Positions 8,013 through 15,789 of a DNA stretch of 64,000 nt are shown here, one piece after another (the first letter of the stretch is position 1; every line of letters starts with the position of its first letter). The stretch is taken from contig NZ_JBEPJZ010000001.1 in assembly GCF_040496035.1 (NCBI RefSeq), forward strand, positions 1,984,001 to 2,048,000, read 5' to 3'. The DNA is from Agromyces sp. SYSU T00194 (lineage in GTDB: Bacteria > Actinomycetota > Actinomycetes > Actinomycetales > Microbacteriaceae). A program made the position numbers and the translations under genes. The notes under the pieces were generated by a model. It was not told where the DNA came from. It did not search any database and was given only the letters and a program-made list of their open reading frames with translations.

Positions 8013-8441
8013 ATGACGTTCGGACAGTCCATCCAGACGGTGTTCCGCAAGTACGCCGAGTTCGAGGGGCGCGCGAGCCGCTCCGAGTTCTGGTGGTGGG
8101 TGGTGTTCTACGTGCTCGTGCTCTCGGCCACGGGGCTGTTCGGCGTCATCCGCTTCGACTACGGCGGCAGCGCCGGCAGCATCCTCTCGGGCCTCTGGAC
8201 CATCGGCGCGCTGCTGCCCTCGCTCGCCGTCACGGTGCGCCGCCTGCGCGACGCCGACTACCCGTGGGGCCACGTGTTCTGGTACCTGCTGCCGATCGCG
8301 GGACTCATCGTGCTCGCCGCGCTCTGCGCGCAGCCCGCGAAGACGGATGCCCCCGGGGTCGCGCCCGCACCCGGCGCCGAGCCGCCGGCCCCGCCGGCGC
8401 CGCCCGCGCCCCCGACCCCGACGCCTCCCGCGCAGCCGTAG
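8013..8441 (+). CDS. DUF805 family membrane protein
   Basis: 142 residues. The N-terminal FRKYAEFEGRASRSEFWWW is the DUF805 hallmark, followed by three or four membrane helices and VTVRRLRDADYPWGH, the conserved RRLHD-like motif. The C-terminal 35 residues are a Pro/Ala-rich cytoplasmic tail. ATG 8013 follows GAGGAG at about 7999-8004. Function of the family is unknown; it is common in bacterial inner membranes. Confidence 0.9.
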   Translation: MTFGQSIQTVFRKYAEFEGRASRSEFWWWVVFYVLVLSATGLFGVIRFDYGGSAGSILSGLWTIGALLPSLAVTVRRLRDADYPWGHVFWYLLPIAGLIVLAALCAQPAKTDAPGVAPAPGAEPPAPPAPPAPPTPTPPAQP

Positions 8442-8448
8442 CAGTGGG

Positions 8449-8582
8449 TCGCTTTTCAGGAACCGACCCGGCCTCGCGCTCGAAGTCTGCGCGAAAGTGG
8501 CCCGATGCGGCGTGGAAGCGGCGCGCGGGGGGCGTCCGCGCACGGATGCGTCGCGCAGCGCGCGACCGCTCCTGAAAAGCGA
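8449..8582. repeat. Inverted-repeat element, TTTTCAGGA class (copy 1)
   Basis: Perfect 13-bp terminal arms TCGCTTTTCAGGA (8449-8461) and TCCTGAAAAGCGA (8570-8582) enclose 108 bp. The interior holds GCGCGAAAGTGGC, a motif resembling the GTTGCGCG blocks of copies 3 and 4. It fills the gap between the DUF805 gene and the next hypothetical gene. Confidence 0.85.
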
Positions 8583-8622
8583 TCCCCGCCGAGGGCGTGC
8601 GACGTGTCGTAGCATCCGATGC

Positions 8623-8973
8623 ATGACCGAGGACTGGATCGAGCACCGCAGGGGCGACGGCGAACTCGTCGGCTGGATGCTGCCCGAGGACGACGGGTTC
8701 GTCGTCATCGACCTGCTCGGCCGGCGCGTGACCGACGTGGTCGACTGGGGCACGGCGGAGGAGACGCTCGACGAGGCCGGGCTCAGGTACCTGGCCGAGC
8801 CCTACCTGCTCGACCGGCCGGGCGACGAGCCGCTGCGCGTGCGCATCGTCGAGGCGAGCCGCGACCGCATCCTGGTCACCGAGGACTTCGGCGGCGCGAT
8901 CGGCGGGCCTGTGCCCGAGCGCATCGCGCTGCCGTTTCCGGCGCCCGAGGTGCTGCGCCTGCGCGTGCGCTGA
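8623..8973 (+). CDS. Hypothetical acidic protein
   Basis: 116 residues, starting MTEDWIEHRRGDGELVGWM, with no signal peptide or membrane segment and a mixed alpha/beta composition. I do not recognise a family. The start is supported by a leaderless-type promoter: TAGCAT at 8610-8615 ends seven bases before ATG 8623, and there is no Shine-Dalgarno sequence. It is flanked by inverted-repeat elements on both sides. Coding seems real because codon third positions are strongly G/C. Confidence 0.65.
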   Translation: MTEDWIEHRRGDGELVGWMLPEDDGFVVIDLLGRRVTDVVDWGTAEETLDEAGLRYLAEPYLLDRPGDEPLRVRIVEASRDRILVTEDFGGAIGGPVPERIALPFPAPEVLRLRVR

Positions 8974-9027
8974 CGTCGCCGCCCGGTCCGTCGCAGCCCT
9001 TCGGTCGCACCCTGCCCGTCGCGCCCC

Positions 9028-9163
9028 GTCGCAATTCAGGAGTGCCCGCGTGGCGGTGGAGCGGATGCGCGTCGGGCGTGCCCGAATCGGTCGGAACCGA
9101 CCGTCGGCGGGGTCGGCACGCAACGATTCGTACCGGCCCCGCCCGACCTTCCTGAATTGCGAC
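9028..9163. repeat. Inverted-repeat element with covaried arms (copy 2)
   Basis: Perfect 14-bp arms GTCGCAATTCAGGA (9028-9041) and TCCTGAATTGCGAC (9150-9163). Against the usual TTTTCAGGA the two central T's are changed to A's, and the opposite arm carries the matching change, so pairing is preserved. It lies between the hypothetical gene and the convergent EEP gene. Confidence 0.85.
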
Positions 9164-9258
9164 AGCCTCGCCGCGACAGCCTCGCTGCGGCAGCCTCGCT
9201 GCGGCAGCCTCGCTGCGGCAGCCGCGCTGCGGCAGCCTCGCCGCGTCAGCCGCGCACG
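9163..9258. repeat. 14-bp tandem repeat (about seven units)
   Basis: Units of CAGCCTCGCTGCGG begin at 9163, 9177, 9191, 9205, 9219 and 9233, with a decayed seventh at 9247. Units differ by one or two bases. The array abuts the right arm of inverted-repeat copy 2 and runs into the stop codon (9246-9248) of the EEP gene. It is too short-period and has no spacers, so it is not a CRISPR. Confidence 0.85.
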
Positions 9259-10505
9259 GTCAGGTCCACCCAGACCAGCCGGTGGTCGCTGCTCGGGAAC
9301 GGGAAGGTTCCCGTGAGCGCCGACAGCGGGTCGCTCGAGACCGGCCAGAACACGCCGGCGTCGTCGACGACGAGCTTCCGCGAGGGCAGCACGTAGTCGG
9401 CGCGCAGGTTGCCCGGGGCCGGGTTGTCGTTGAAGTCGGCCGTGTCGGTCGCCGGGTCGCCGGTGTGGGCGAGGTTGGCGCCGCCCTGCAGCAGCGCGGC
9501 CTCGACCGCGCCCTCGGACGTCGGCATCGGGTCCACGATGCGCGGGTTGCCGAGCAGCTGGTCGATGGCGTCGTCGGTCGAGTCGCCGTCGAAGGGGTCG
9601 GCGTTCTGGTCGCCCAGGATCACGAACGGCTCGCTCGGGTTCAGGCCTCCGGTCGTGCCGGCGTCGTCGTAGACGTAGGCGTTCGCGCCGGGCGTCACGT
9701 AGTCGGCCCAGAACCGGATCTCGTCGTGGTTGCGGCGCCCGTTGCGGTCCTCGGGGCCGTCGAAGGTCGGGGGCGTCGGATGCGACGCGAGCACGTGCAC
9801 CGTCTCGTTGCCGATCTCGATCGGCACGTCCCAGTGCGACTTGCTCGACAGGCGCACCACGTCGAGCTCCTCCGGGGTGAACCAGTCGGCCGGGGCATCC
9901 GTCGCCGGGTCGTCGGGCAGCAGCGCGCCCGGCATGTCGGCCCAGAGGAAGTGCTGGAAGGTGCGGATGTCGTCGGTCGCGATCGGGTACTTCGAGAGCA
10001 CGGCCATGCCGTACTGGCCGGGGAAGAAGCCGAAGCCGAATGCGTCGTCGCCACCGCCGACGAACCCGTCGTTGTTCAGGTCGAACCCGCTCGGGATGCC
10101 CGTGTTCGACGGGGCGACGAACGCGTACGGGTACTCGACCGGTGCGGCGCCGTTCTGGCCGACCTCGAGGTAGTCGCTGCGGAACAGGTCGATCGCCACG
10201 TCGCCGTCGACGTAGTCGAACTCGTTCAGCAGCAGGACGTCGGGGTTCGCGCGCTGGATGATCTCGGCGATCACCGCGGCCTGCGCGTCGCCCGCCTCGA
10301 GCCCGGCGACGAGGTCGCCCTGGTTGAACCGGTTGAGCGACGCGTTGAACGTCGCGATGCGCAGCGACTCGGCGTGCGGGCCGCCGCGGCCGTGGTCGCC
10401 GGCGGCGTCGGGCGCCGCGGTCGCGGCGGGTGCGATCGCCACGGCGCCGGCGACGGCGAGGCCGATCGCAGCGGCGACGGTGGACTTCCGGTGGTGGACG
10501 GACAT
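9246..10505 (-). CDS. Secreted endonuclease/exonuclease/phosphatase-family hydrolase
   Basis: 419 residues. An N-terminal signal peptide (positively charged start, hydrophobic AAAIGLAVAGAVAIA, Ala-rich cleavage region) indicates export. The catalytic domain shows the EEP landmarks: RIATFNASLN at the start, the metal-binding Glu in LLLNEFDY, the GDQNADP metal/nucleophile-orienting loop, and the C-terminal SDHRLVWVDL His-Asp pair. EEP enzymes cut phosphodiester or phosphomonoester bonds in nucleic acids, inositol phosphates or lipids. A calcium-like DLNNDGFVGGGDD loop is inserted near residue 145. ATG 10505 has GGAG upstream. The substrate is unknown; a secreted nuclease or phosphatase is most likely. 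Confidence 0.85.
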   Translation of the reverse strand: MSVHHRKSTVAAAIGLAVAGAVAIAPAATAAPDAAGDHGRGGPHAESLRIATFNASLNRFNQGDLVAGLEAGDAQAAVIAEIIQRANPDVLLLNEFDYVDGDVAIDLFRSDYLEVGQNGAAPVEYPYAFVAPSNTGIPSGFDLNNDGFVGGGDDAFGFGFFPGQYGMAVLSKYPIATDDIRTFQHFLWADMPGALLPDDPATDAPADWFTPEELDVVRLSSKSHWDVPIEIGNETVHVLASHPTPPTFDGPEDRNGRRNHDEIRFWADYVTPGANAYVYDDAGTTGGLNPSEPFVILGDQNADPFDGDSTDDAIDQLLGNPRIVDPMPTSEGAVEAALLQGGANLAHTGDPATDTADFNDNPAPGNLRADYVLPSRKLVVDDAGVFWPVSSDPLSALTGTFPFPSSDHRLVWVDLTVRG

Positions 10506-10617
10506 GCGCTCTCCTTCGTCGGGGTGCGTGCGGTGTCGCCGCTCGTGGCGGCCGTGTCCCCAAAGCTATGCCGTTCCGATGGCGAGCGGAAGAACGGCCG
10601 GTGTCCGTCGTGGGGTG

Positions 10618-10798
10618 CTCGCTCTTCAGGAACCATCCGGGACGTGCGGTGGAAAGTTGCGCGAGATGGCGCGGACTCGGGCGGTTCCGTCGCATCCGTG
10701 TCCCGAACGCAGGAAACGGGCTCGGAGCCGCGGGTGGTTCCTGAAAAGCGAGGCCGTCACCCCGGGCTCGGAGCCGCGGGTGGTTCCTGAAAAGCGAG
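10618..10798. repeat. Inverted-repeat element with duplicated right arm (copy 3)
   Basis: Left arm CTCGCTCTTCAGGAACCA (10618-10635) pairs, with one mismatch, with TGGTTCCTGAAAAGCGAG at 10735-10752, and equally with an identical second right arm at 10781-10798. A 37-bp block around the right arm is repeated exactly at 10718-10754 and 10764-10800 (period 46). The interior contains AGTTGCGCGAG. It occupies the divergent gap between the EEP hydrolase and the DUF4097 lipoprotein. Confidence 0.85.
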
Positions 10799-10800
10799 GC

Positions 10801-10969
10801 TGTCGCCCCGGGCGCGGGGCCGCCCAGGGACGAGCGCGCCGCTCCGGGGCCGCGTGGGGTGACCGTCCGCGAAGTGGGGGGCCAGCCCCCGGGACCCCCG
10901 CGCCACCGCTGGCTACCGTCGAAGGCGGGGGCCGAAGGGCCCGCACCGAGACGAGGGAACGAGGGCAAC
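10801..10969. other. Intergenic remainder upstream of the DUF4097 gene
   Basis: Together with the repeat element this makes a 464-bp gene-free stretch (10506-10969). After the repeat I see only GC-rich sequence and the ribosome site of the next gene; no clear -35/-10 pair stands out. Confidence 0.5.
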
Positions 10970-11743
10970 ATGGACGCCATGGCACGCAGGGGGAACACGC
11001 GAGCGAAGCGGATGCTGCTGGGGGGCGCCGTCGCCGCACTGGCCGTGTTCGGACTCGCCGGCTGCGGCGTCGTGGCTGAGTTCGTCGGGCCGCCGCAGTC
11101 GTTCACCGACGACACGACGATCACCGAGGCGGTGACGGCGATCGACATCGACCACCCGGCCGGGAGCATCACGGTGCAGTCCGTCAGGGGTGCGACCGAC
11201 ATCTCGCTCGAGCGCACCGTGCGCTACCGGGGCGTCGACCGCGACATCGGCGAGACGCACGAGGTCGACGGCAGCACGCTCGTGCTCCACGGCTGCGGGC
11301 GCAACTGCAGCGTCGACTACGTGCTCCAGGTTCCCGAGGGGCTCGACGTCGAGGGCGAGACGTCGAACGGGGCGATCGCGCTCTCCGGCGTCGCCGACGC
11401 GCAGGTGTCGACCTCGAATGGGCGCATCGACCTCGAGGGCGTGACGGGCACGGTCGACGTGGACACCTCGAACGGTCGCATCGTCGGCAGCGACCTCACC
11501 GGCGACGGCATCGTGGCGAGCACGTCGAACGGCGCGATCGAGCTCGAGCTCGGCACCGCCCAGGACGTCACCGCGACCACCTCCAACGGCCCGATCGAGC
11601 TGCGTGTGCCCGACGGGCCGTACCGCGTCGAGACCGACACCTCGAACGGCCGGGTGGACGTCGACATCGCCACCGACCCGAACGGCGAGTTCACGCTCGA
11701 CCTGCAGACGTCCAACGGGTCGATCCAGGTCACCGGCTCCTGA
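10970..11743 (+). CDS. DUF4097-type lipoprotein with repeated TSNG motif
   Basis: 257 residues. The signal peptide ends in a lipobox (VFGLAGC), so the mature protein should be lipid-anchored outside the membrane. From about residue 125 the motif T-S-N-G-x-I/V recurs seven times, about every 17-20 residues, as expected for a right-handed beta-solenoid of the DUF4097 family, in which each turn contributes one strand pair. Similar proteins are envelope-associated adhesins or stress proteins of unknown mechanism. ATG 10970 is chosen because GAGGG lies five bases upstream; ATG 10979 is the alternative. Confidence 0.82.
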   Translation: MDAMARRGNTRAKRMLLGGAVAALAVFGLAGCGVVAEFVGPPQSFTDDTTITEAVTAIDIDHPAGSITVQSVRGATDISLERTVRYRGVDRDIGETHEVDGSTLVLHGCGRNCSVDYVLQVPEGLDVEGETSNGAIALSGVADAQVSTSNGRIDLEGVTGTVDVDTSNGRIVGSDLTGDGIVASTSNGAIELELGTAQDVTATTSNGPIELRVPDGPYRVETDTSNGRVDVDIATDPNGEFTLDLQTSNGSIQVTGS

Positions 11744-11814
11744 GCCGGGCGCAGCCGCGGCCCCCGGCGTTCTGCTGTGAGCGGATCGCCCTCCCGCCCG
11801 TCGCGCCCGATGGC

Positions 11815-11827
11815 TAGCGTCGACCCA
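11815..11827 (+). promoter_or_regulatory. Leaderless-type -10 before the ClgR-like gene
   Basis: TAGCGT at 11815-11820 is followed by six bases and then ATG 11827, with no Shine-Dalgarno sequence. This TAnnnT-N6-ATG layout is the actinobacterial leaderless-transcript signature. Confidence 0.55.
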
Positions 11828-12210
11828 TGGGCGACGTGGTGGACTTCGGGACGGGACGACGGATGCCGGCGGGCGCGCCTCCGCCGCTGTGGCGCGACGT
11901 GGTGGGCGAGTTCCTGCGGCACGAGCGGCTCGCGCAGGAGCGCATCCTCACCGAGGTGGCCCGCCGCGCGGGCGTCTCGCCGCAGTACCTGTCCGAGGTC
12001 GAGCGCGGGCGCAAGGAGCCGTCCTCCGAGGTGCTGGAGGCCGTCGCGGGTGCGCTCGGACTCGACCTGGCGGGCGTGGTGCACGCGGTGGGCGAACGGC
12101 TGGCCGGCGAGCGGCGCACGGTCGACCTCACCGCGGTGACGGATGCCCCTGGCGGAACCGGCTTGGCACCCGCATCCGCCCCCGCCCAGCCCGTGCTGCT
12201 CGCCGCCTGA
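11827..12210 (+). CDS. XRE-family regulator, ClgR-like
   Basis: 127 residues with one Cro/C1-type helix-turn-helix at about residues 35-85: RILTEVARRAGVSPQYLSEV, then ERGRKEPSS. The EVERGRKEPSSEVL block is shared with ClgR, the actinobacterial activator of clp protease genes. The gene ends 58 bp from the convergently oriented clpP pair, supporting that assignment. The C-terminal 35 residues are Ala/Pro-rich and probably disordered. ClgR is itself a Clp substrate in known species through its hydrophobic Ala-Ala tail; this protein ends VLLAA, which fits such a degron. Confidence 0.8.
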   Translation: MGDVVDFGTGRRMPAGAPPPLWRDVVGEFLRHERLAQERILTEVARRAGVSPQYLSEVERGRKEPSSEVLEAVAGALGLDLAGVVHAVGERLAGERRTVDLTAVTDAPGGTGLAPASAPAQPVLLAA

Positions 12211-12268
12211 GGCGTGCCGGGGGAGCCGGTGGACGGTGGGCGGCGGGCCGCCGGGGGCATCCGTTCAC

Positions 12269-12877
12269 TCACGCAGGCAAGGCCGCCCGCGGTCGCGCCG
12301 CGACCACGTGGTCGGCGATGCCGTAGTCGACGGCCTGCCGTGCGGTGAGGATCAGGTCGCGATCCGTGTCCTCGCGGATCGTGCCGACCACCCGCCCGGT
12401 GTGCGCCGCGAGCACCTCCTCGAGGTCGGCGCGCACCCGCAGCACCTCGTCGGCGTGGATGATGAGGTCGGGAATGGTGCCGCGCCCCTGGGTCGACGGC
12501 TGGTGCAGCACCACGCGGGCGTGCTCGAGGATCGCCCGCTGCCCGGATGTGCCGCCGGCGAGCAGCACCGCAGCCGGACCCGCCGCCTGGCCGACGCACG
12601 TGGTCGCCACGTCGGGGCGGATGTGCCGCATGGTGTCGTAGATCGCCAGGGCCGCCTGCGGCGAGCCGCCGGGGGAGTTGACGTACAGCTGCACGGGCCG
12701 GTCGGCGCCGTCGGCCTCGAGGTGCAGCAGCTGGGCGATCACGGCGTTGGCGACGCCGTCGTCGATCTCGGTGCCGAGGTAGACGATGCGCTCGGAGAGC
12801 AGGCGGCTGTACACGTCGACCGTGCGCTCGGCGTTGCCGCGGCGCTCGACGACGTAGGGGATCGTGTAGGTGCTCAT
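12269..12877 (-). CDS. ClpP-like subunit lacking the catalytic serine
   Basis: 202 residues, full-length ClpP fold. The catalytic His is present in VVLHQPS and the Asp in EDTDRDLIL, but the nucleophile loop reads GQAAGPAAVLL where active ClpP has GQAASxGxxLL, so the active Ser is replaced by Gly. It should be proteolytically dead, like ClpR subunits of cyanobacteria and plastids, and probably serves in a mixed ring with its neighbour. Its ATG overlaps the stop of the upstream active clpP (ATGA), giving 1:1 coupled translation. Confidence 0.88.
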   Translation of the reverse strand: MSTYTIPYVVERRGNAERTVDVYSRLLSERIVYLGTEIDDGVANAVIAQLLHLEADGADRPVQLYVNSPGGSPQAALAIYDTMRHIRPDVATTCVGQAAGPAAVLLAGGTSGQRAILEHARVVLHQPSTQGRGTIPDLIIHADEVLRVRADLEEVLAAHTGRVVGTIREDTDRDLILTARQAVDYGIADHVVAARPRAALPA

Positions 12878-13497
12878 GCGCGCATCCCCACGAGCTCGCG
12901 CTGCGTGGCTGCGGGGTGCAGCTCGGCCGCATCCGTCACGATGCGGTCGACGAAGCCGTAGGCGCGCGCCTCGTCGGCGGTGAACCAGCGGTCGCGGCGC
13001 GAGTCGTGCGCGATGCGCTCGAGCGGCTGCCCGGTGTGCCGGGCGATGAGCCCGAGCACGGTGTCGCGCGTGTACCGCAGGTCGTCGGCCTGCAGCTCGA
13101 TGTCCATGGCGGTGCCGCCGATGCCGGCCGAGCCCTGGTGCATGAGGATGCGTGCGTGCGCGAGCGCGGCCCGCTTGCCGGGCGTGCCCGCGGAGAGGAG
13201 GAACTGGCCGGCGCTCGCCGCGATGCCCATCGCGATGGTCGCCACGTCGTTCGGGATCGCGCGGATCACGTCGTGGATCGCGAGCATCGCGGGCACGGAG
13301 CCGCCGGGGGAGTTGATCCAGAAGGTGATGTCGCGTCTCGGGTCGTCGGCCGACAGCGCGAGCAGCTGCGCGCAGAGGCGGTTGCCGCCCTGCTGGTCGA
13401 GCGCGTCGCCGAGCACGATGACGCGTTCGTGGAAGAGGCGCGAGGTGAGTTCGGCGTCGAGCGGATGCGGTGCGGCGGGTGCGGTGTCGTCGGTCAT
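12874..13497 (-). CDS. clpP: ATP-dependent Clp protease proteolytic subunit
   Basis: 207 residues. All three catalytic residues are visible: Ser in GIAASAGQFLL, His in LMHQGS and Asp in DSRRDRWF. The N-terminus is short and lacks the conserved axial-loop motif of housekeeping ClpP1/P2, suggesting an accessory pair in addition to the main clpP1P2 operon expected elsewhere. ATG 13497 is preferred over longer openings. It is first in a two-gene unit with the serine-less paralogue. It degrades proteins unfolded by a ClpX/ClpC ATPase; which ATPase is unknown. Confidence 0.88.
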   Translation of the reverse strand: MTDDTAPAAPHPLDAELTSRLFHERVIVLGDALDQQGGNRLCAQLLALSADDPRRDITFWINSPGGSVPAMLAIHDVIRAIPNDVATIAMGIAASAGQFLLSAGTPGKRAALAHARILMHQGSAGIGGTAMDIELQADDLRYTRDTVLGLIARHTGQPLERIAHDSRRDRWFTADEARAYGFVDRIVTDAAELHPAATQRELVGMRA

Positions 13498-13594
13498 GTC
13501 GACAGCGTGCCCCGGTCGGGGGCCGGGGGCGAGCGGATGCTGCCGCGGGCGGATCCGCTCACGGCTGCAGGGGCGGCAGGAGTCCTGACCGGGT

Positions 13595-13610
13595 GTGAAT
13601 CGCCATTCAC
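13595..13610. promoter_or_regulatory. Inverted repeat between clpP and the zinc dehydrogenase
   Basis: GTGAAT-CGCC-ATTCAC, a perfect six-base dyad with a four-base centre, lies 98 bp from the clpP start and 36 bp from the dehydrogenase start. It does not match the published ClgR box (CGC-N5-GCG). It is a candidate operator for an unknown regulator. Confidence 0.5.
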
Positions 13611-13645
13611 TTCCATTCGGCTCGCACACCCGCTACGCTGCCCGC

Positions 13646-14743
13646 ATGCCCATCACCCGTGCCGCACTGATCCACGAGATCGGTGGCGGGTTCGTGCCGG
13701 CCGAGCTCGAGGTGGACGAGCCGATCGGGCGCGAGGTGCTGGTCGACGTGGCGGCCGCGGGGCTCTGCCACACCGACCTCACGATGGCGCATGCCGATGT
13801 CGGCATACCGCTGCCCGCGGTGTTCGGGCACGAGGTCGCCGGGGTCGTCACCGCCGTGGGGCCGGACGCCCGCGGCGTGGCGGTCGGCGACCACGTCGTC
13901 GGCTGCCTGGTGCAGCACTGCGGCACCTGCGATCGCTGCCGCTCGGGGCGCGCGACGCTGTGCCGCACCCCGGGGGCGACGCTGCGCGGGCCCGACGAGC
14001 GGCCGCGACTGTCGCGCGACGGGTCGCCCGTGCACCAGATGGTCGGCATCGGCGGCTTCGCCGAGCGCGTGCTCGTCGACGAACGGCAGCTCGTGGTGGT
14101 GTCCCGCGAGCTGCCGTTCGCGCAGGCGGCGCTGCTCGGCTGCGGCGTGCTCACCGGCGTCGGCGCGGTGCGGAACGCCGCGGGTGTGCGCCCCGGCGAC
14201 GCCGTCGCCGTCATCGGCGCGGGCACGGTCGGGTTGAGCGCGATCGCGGCTGCCGCGGCGGCAGGGGCGGAGCGGATCATCGCGGTCGACCTCGCGCTGG
14301 AGAAGCTCGACGCCGCGCGCGCGTTCGGTGCGACCCACGTGGTCGACTCCTCGGCGACCGACGCGGTGGCCGCGGTGCGCGCCGCGACCGGCGGCGGGGC
14401 CGACGCGGTCTTCGACGTGGTCGGCGTCGCGTCGACCGCCGAGCAGGGACTCGCCATGACCGCGCCGGGCGGCGGCCTGTACCTCGTCGGCGTCATGGAC
14501 CCGACCGCCCGCATCTCACCGCGGCTGTTCGGCCTCATCACGGCGCAGCGCCGCATCCAGGGCGTGTACATGGGCGCGGCCGACCCGCGGCGCGACATCC
14601 CCGAGATCGCGCGGATGGCGCGCTCGGGCGCCCTCGACCTGGGCGCGCTCGTGAGCGCCGAGGTGGGCCTCGACGCCATCGACGAGGGGTACCGAATGCT
14701 GCGCGACCCGTCGGTCGTGCGCGTCGTCGTCGGGTTCGGCTGA
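13646..14743 (+). CDS. Zinc-dependent alcohol dehydrogenase (class III/aryl-alcohol-like)
   Basis: 365 residues. Catalytic zinc ligands: Cys in GLCHTD, His-Glu in FGHEVAG and a later Cys at LLGCGV. Structural zinc lobe: HCGTCDRCRSGRATLC. The Rossmann motif IGAGTVGLSAI is NAD-type. The GLCHTDLTMAH start and CGVLTGVGAV resemble NAD-dependent aryl-alcohol or formaldehyde-type dehydrogenases. TACGCT at 13634-13639 lies six bases before ATG 13646 with no ribosome site, so the transcript is probably leaderless. Physiological substrate unknown. Confidence 0.85.
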   Translation: MPITRAALIHEIGGGFVPAELEVDEPIGREVLVDVAAAGLCHTDLTMAHADVGIPLPAVFGHEVAGVVTAVGPDARGVAVGDHVVGCLVQHCGTCDRCRSGRATLCRTPGATLRGPDERPRLSRDGSPVHQMVGIGGFAERVLVDERQLVVVSRELPFAQAALLGCGVLTGVGAVRNAAGVRPGDAVAVIGAGTVGLSAIAAAAAAGAERIIAVDLALEKLDAARAFGATHVVDSSATDAVAAVRAATGGGADAVFDVVGVASTAEQGLAMTAPGGGLYLVGVMDPTARISPRLFGLITAQRRIQGVYMGAADPRRDIPEIARMARSGALDLGALVSAEVGLDAIDEGYRMLRDPSVVRVVVGFG

Positions 14744-14764
14744 GGCACGACGGGCGCGGCCCGC

Positions 14765-15670
14765 TCAGGCGTTCGCCGGCGTGCCCTCCGGCAGGAATCG
14801 CGCCGGCACCTCGAAGTACCGCGGATCGCACTGGTGCGCGCGGAAGAACGTCAGGATGAACCCCATCCGCTCGTCGAAGTCCTCCCAGATCGGGGCGTCC
14901 GAGTGCGTCGTGTCGTCGCCGGGCGACTGGTGGAACCGCAGGAACAGCAGCACGAGCTCGGGGAACGTGAGCGCGCCGAGCGTGACCGGGAACGTCGCGC
15001 CCGCGAGGTACGGCGGCGGCTGCACGTCGTCGGTCACGTCGATCGGGCCATCGGGCGTCTCGAGGTGCACGAACCGGGTGGTGACCAGCCCGAACAGGCC
15101 GCCGAGCGGCATCGCCTCGTCGATGAACCGGTCGACGAGCTCCTGCTCGTGCGCGCCGAGCAGCGCGTTGCCGAGCAGCACGCGCTCGGCGATGTCGTGC
15201 TCGATCTCCGCTCGGCGCTCGTCTGCGACGCCGTGCGCGTCGGCCTCGCGAGCCAGCATCGCCGCGCGCTGGTAGCAGCGCACCGCCGCCGCGAGTTGCG
15301 GGCGCCCGTCGAACACCGGGTCGACGAGCGCGCGGCCCATCGCCTCGGGGGTGGGGTCGCCGGTGCGCTCGACCTCGATCAGCCAGCGCAGCACCGGCGG
15401 CGCGACGTCGCGGATGATCGCGAGGTTCCCGGCCGCGACCCCCTCCGAGCCGAGGCCGAACGAGCCGCCCTCGCCGCGGATCACCGCGCCGGCGGTGCCG
15501 CTCGCCCAGGCACCGAACGCGAACCAGTTCAGGTTCGTGCGGCCGATGACGTCCGCCAGGGCGATGGCGATCTCGCGGTAGCAGAGCGTGATCAGGCGAT
15601 TGCGCACCACCGGGTCGGTCGTCGCGACGGCGTGCTCGAGCACGGCGGTCGCGGTCTGCGTCGACGTCAT
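14765..15670 (-). CDS. Conserved-looking protein of unknown function
   Basis: 301 residues. I do not recognise the family. Residues about 20-60 contain LITLCYREIAIALADVIGRT and NWFAFGAWASGTAG; residues about 225-300 are rich in aromatic residues and acids (FPELVLLFLRFHQSPGDDTT and DPRYFEVPARFLP). No signal peptide or long membrane helix is evident. The composition and coding bias match the neighbours. ATG 15670 is favoured because a GGGGG lies six bases upstream; GTG 15676 is possible. It is convergent with the zinc dehydrogenase, with 21 bp between stops. Confidence 0.7.
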   Translation of the reverse strand: MTSTQTATAVLEHAVATTDPVVRNRLITLCYREIAIALADVIGRTNLNWFAFGAWASGTAGAVIRGEGGSFGLGSEGVAAGNLAIIRDVAPPVLRWLIEVERTGDPTPEAMGRALVDPVFDGRPQLAAAVRCYQRAAMLAREADAHGVADERRAEIEHDIAERVLLGNALLGAHEQELVDRFIDEAMPLGGLFGLVTTRFVHLETPDGPIDVTDDVQPPPYLAGATFPVTLGALTFPELVLLFLRFHQSPGDDTTHSDAPIWEDFDERMGFILTFFRAHQCDPRYFEVPARFLPEGTPANA

Positions 15671-15789
15671 GCGCACCCCCGGGGCTCGTCGGGTCCGGCC
15701 TCGCGCCGATGCTAGCGCGGACGGCGGGCCGGAGGCATCCGTGCCCGCCCTGCCCTCGGCCGGCGCGACGGCCGGGTTAGGGTCGAGGG

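Noticed and set aside
9163..9258. Possible CRISPR array
   Set aside because: Units are contiguous 14-mers without spacers, and no cas gene is near.
8305..11217. A 970-codon minus-strand frame
   Set aside because: It spans several genes and repeats and reads as low-complexity Arg/Pro/Ala sequence; only the EEP gene in another frame there is convincing.
13560..13646. Canonical ClgR box (CGC-N5-GCG) before clpP
   Set aside because: I could not find a convincing site; the GTGAAT/ATTCAC dyad there does not fit the consensus.
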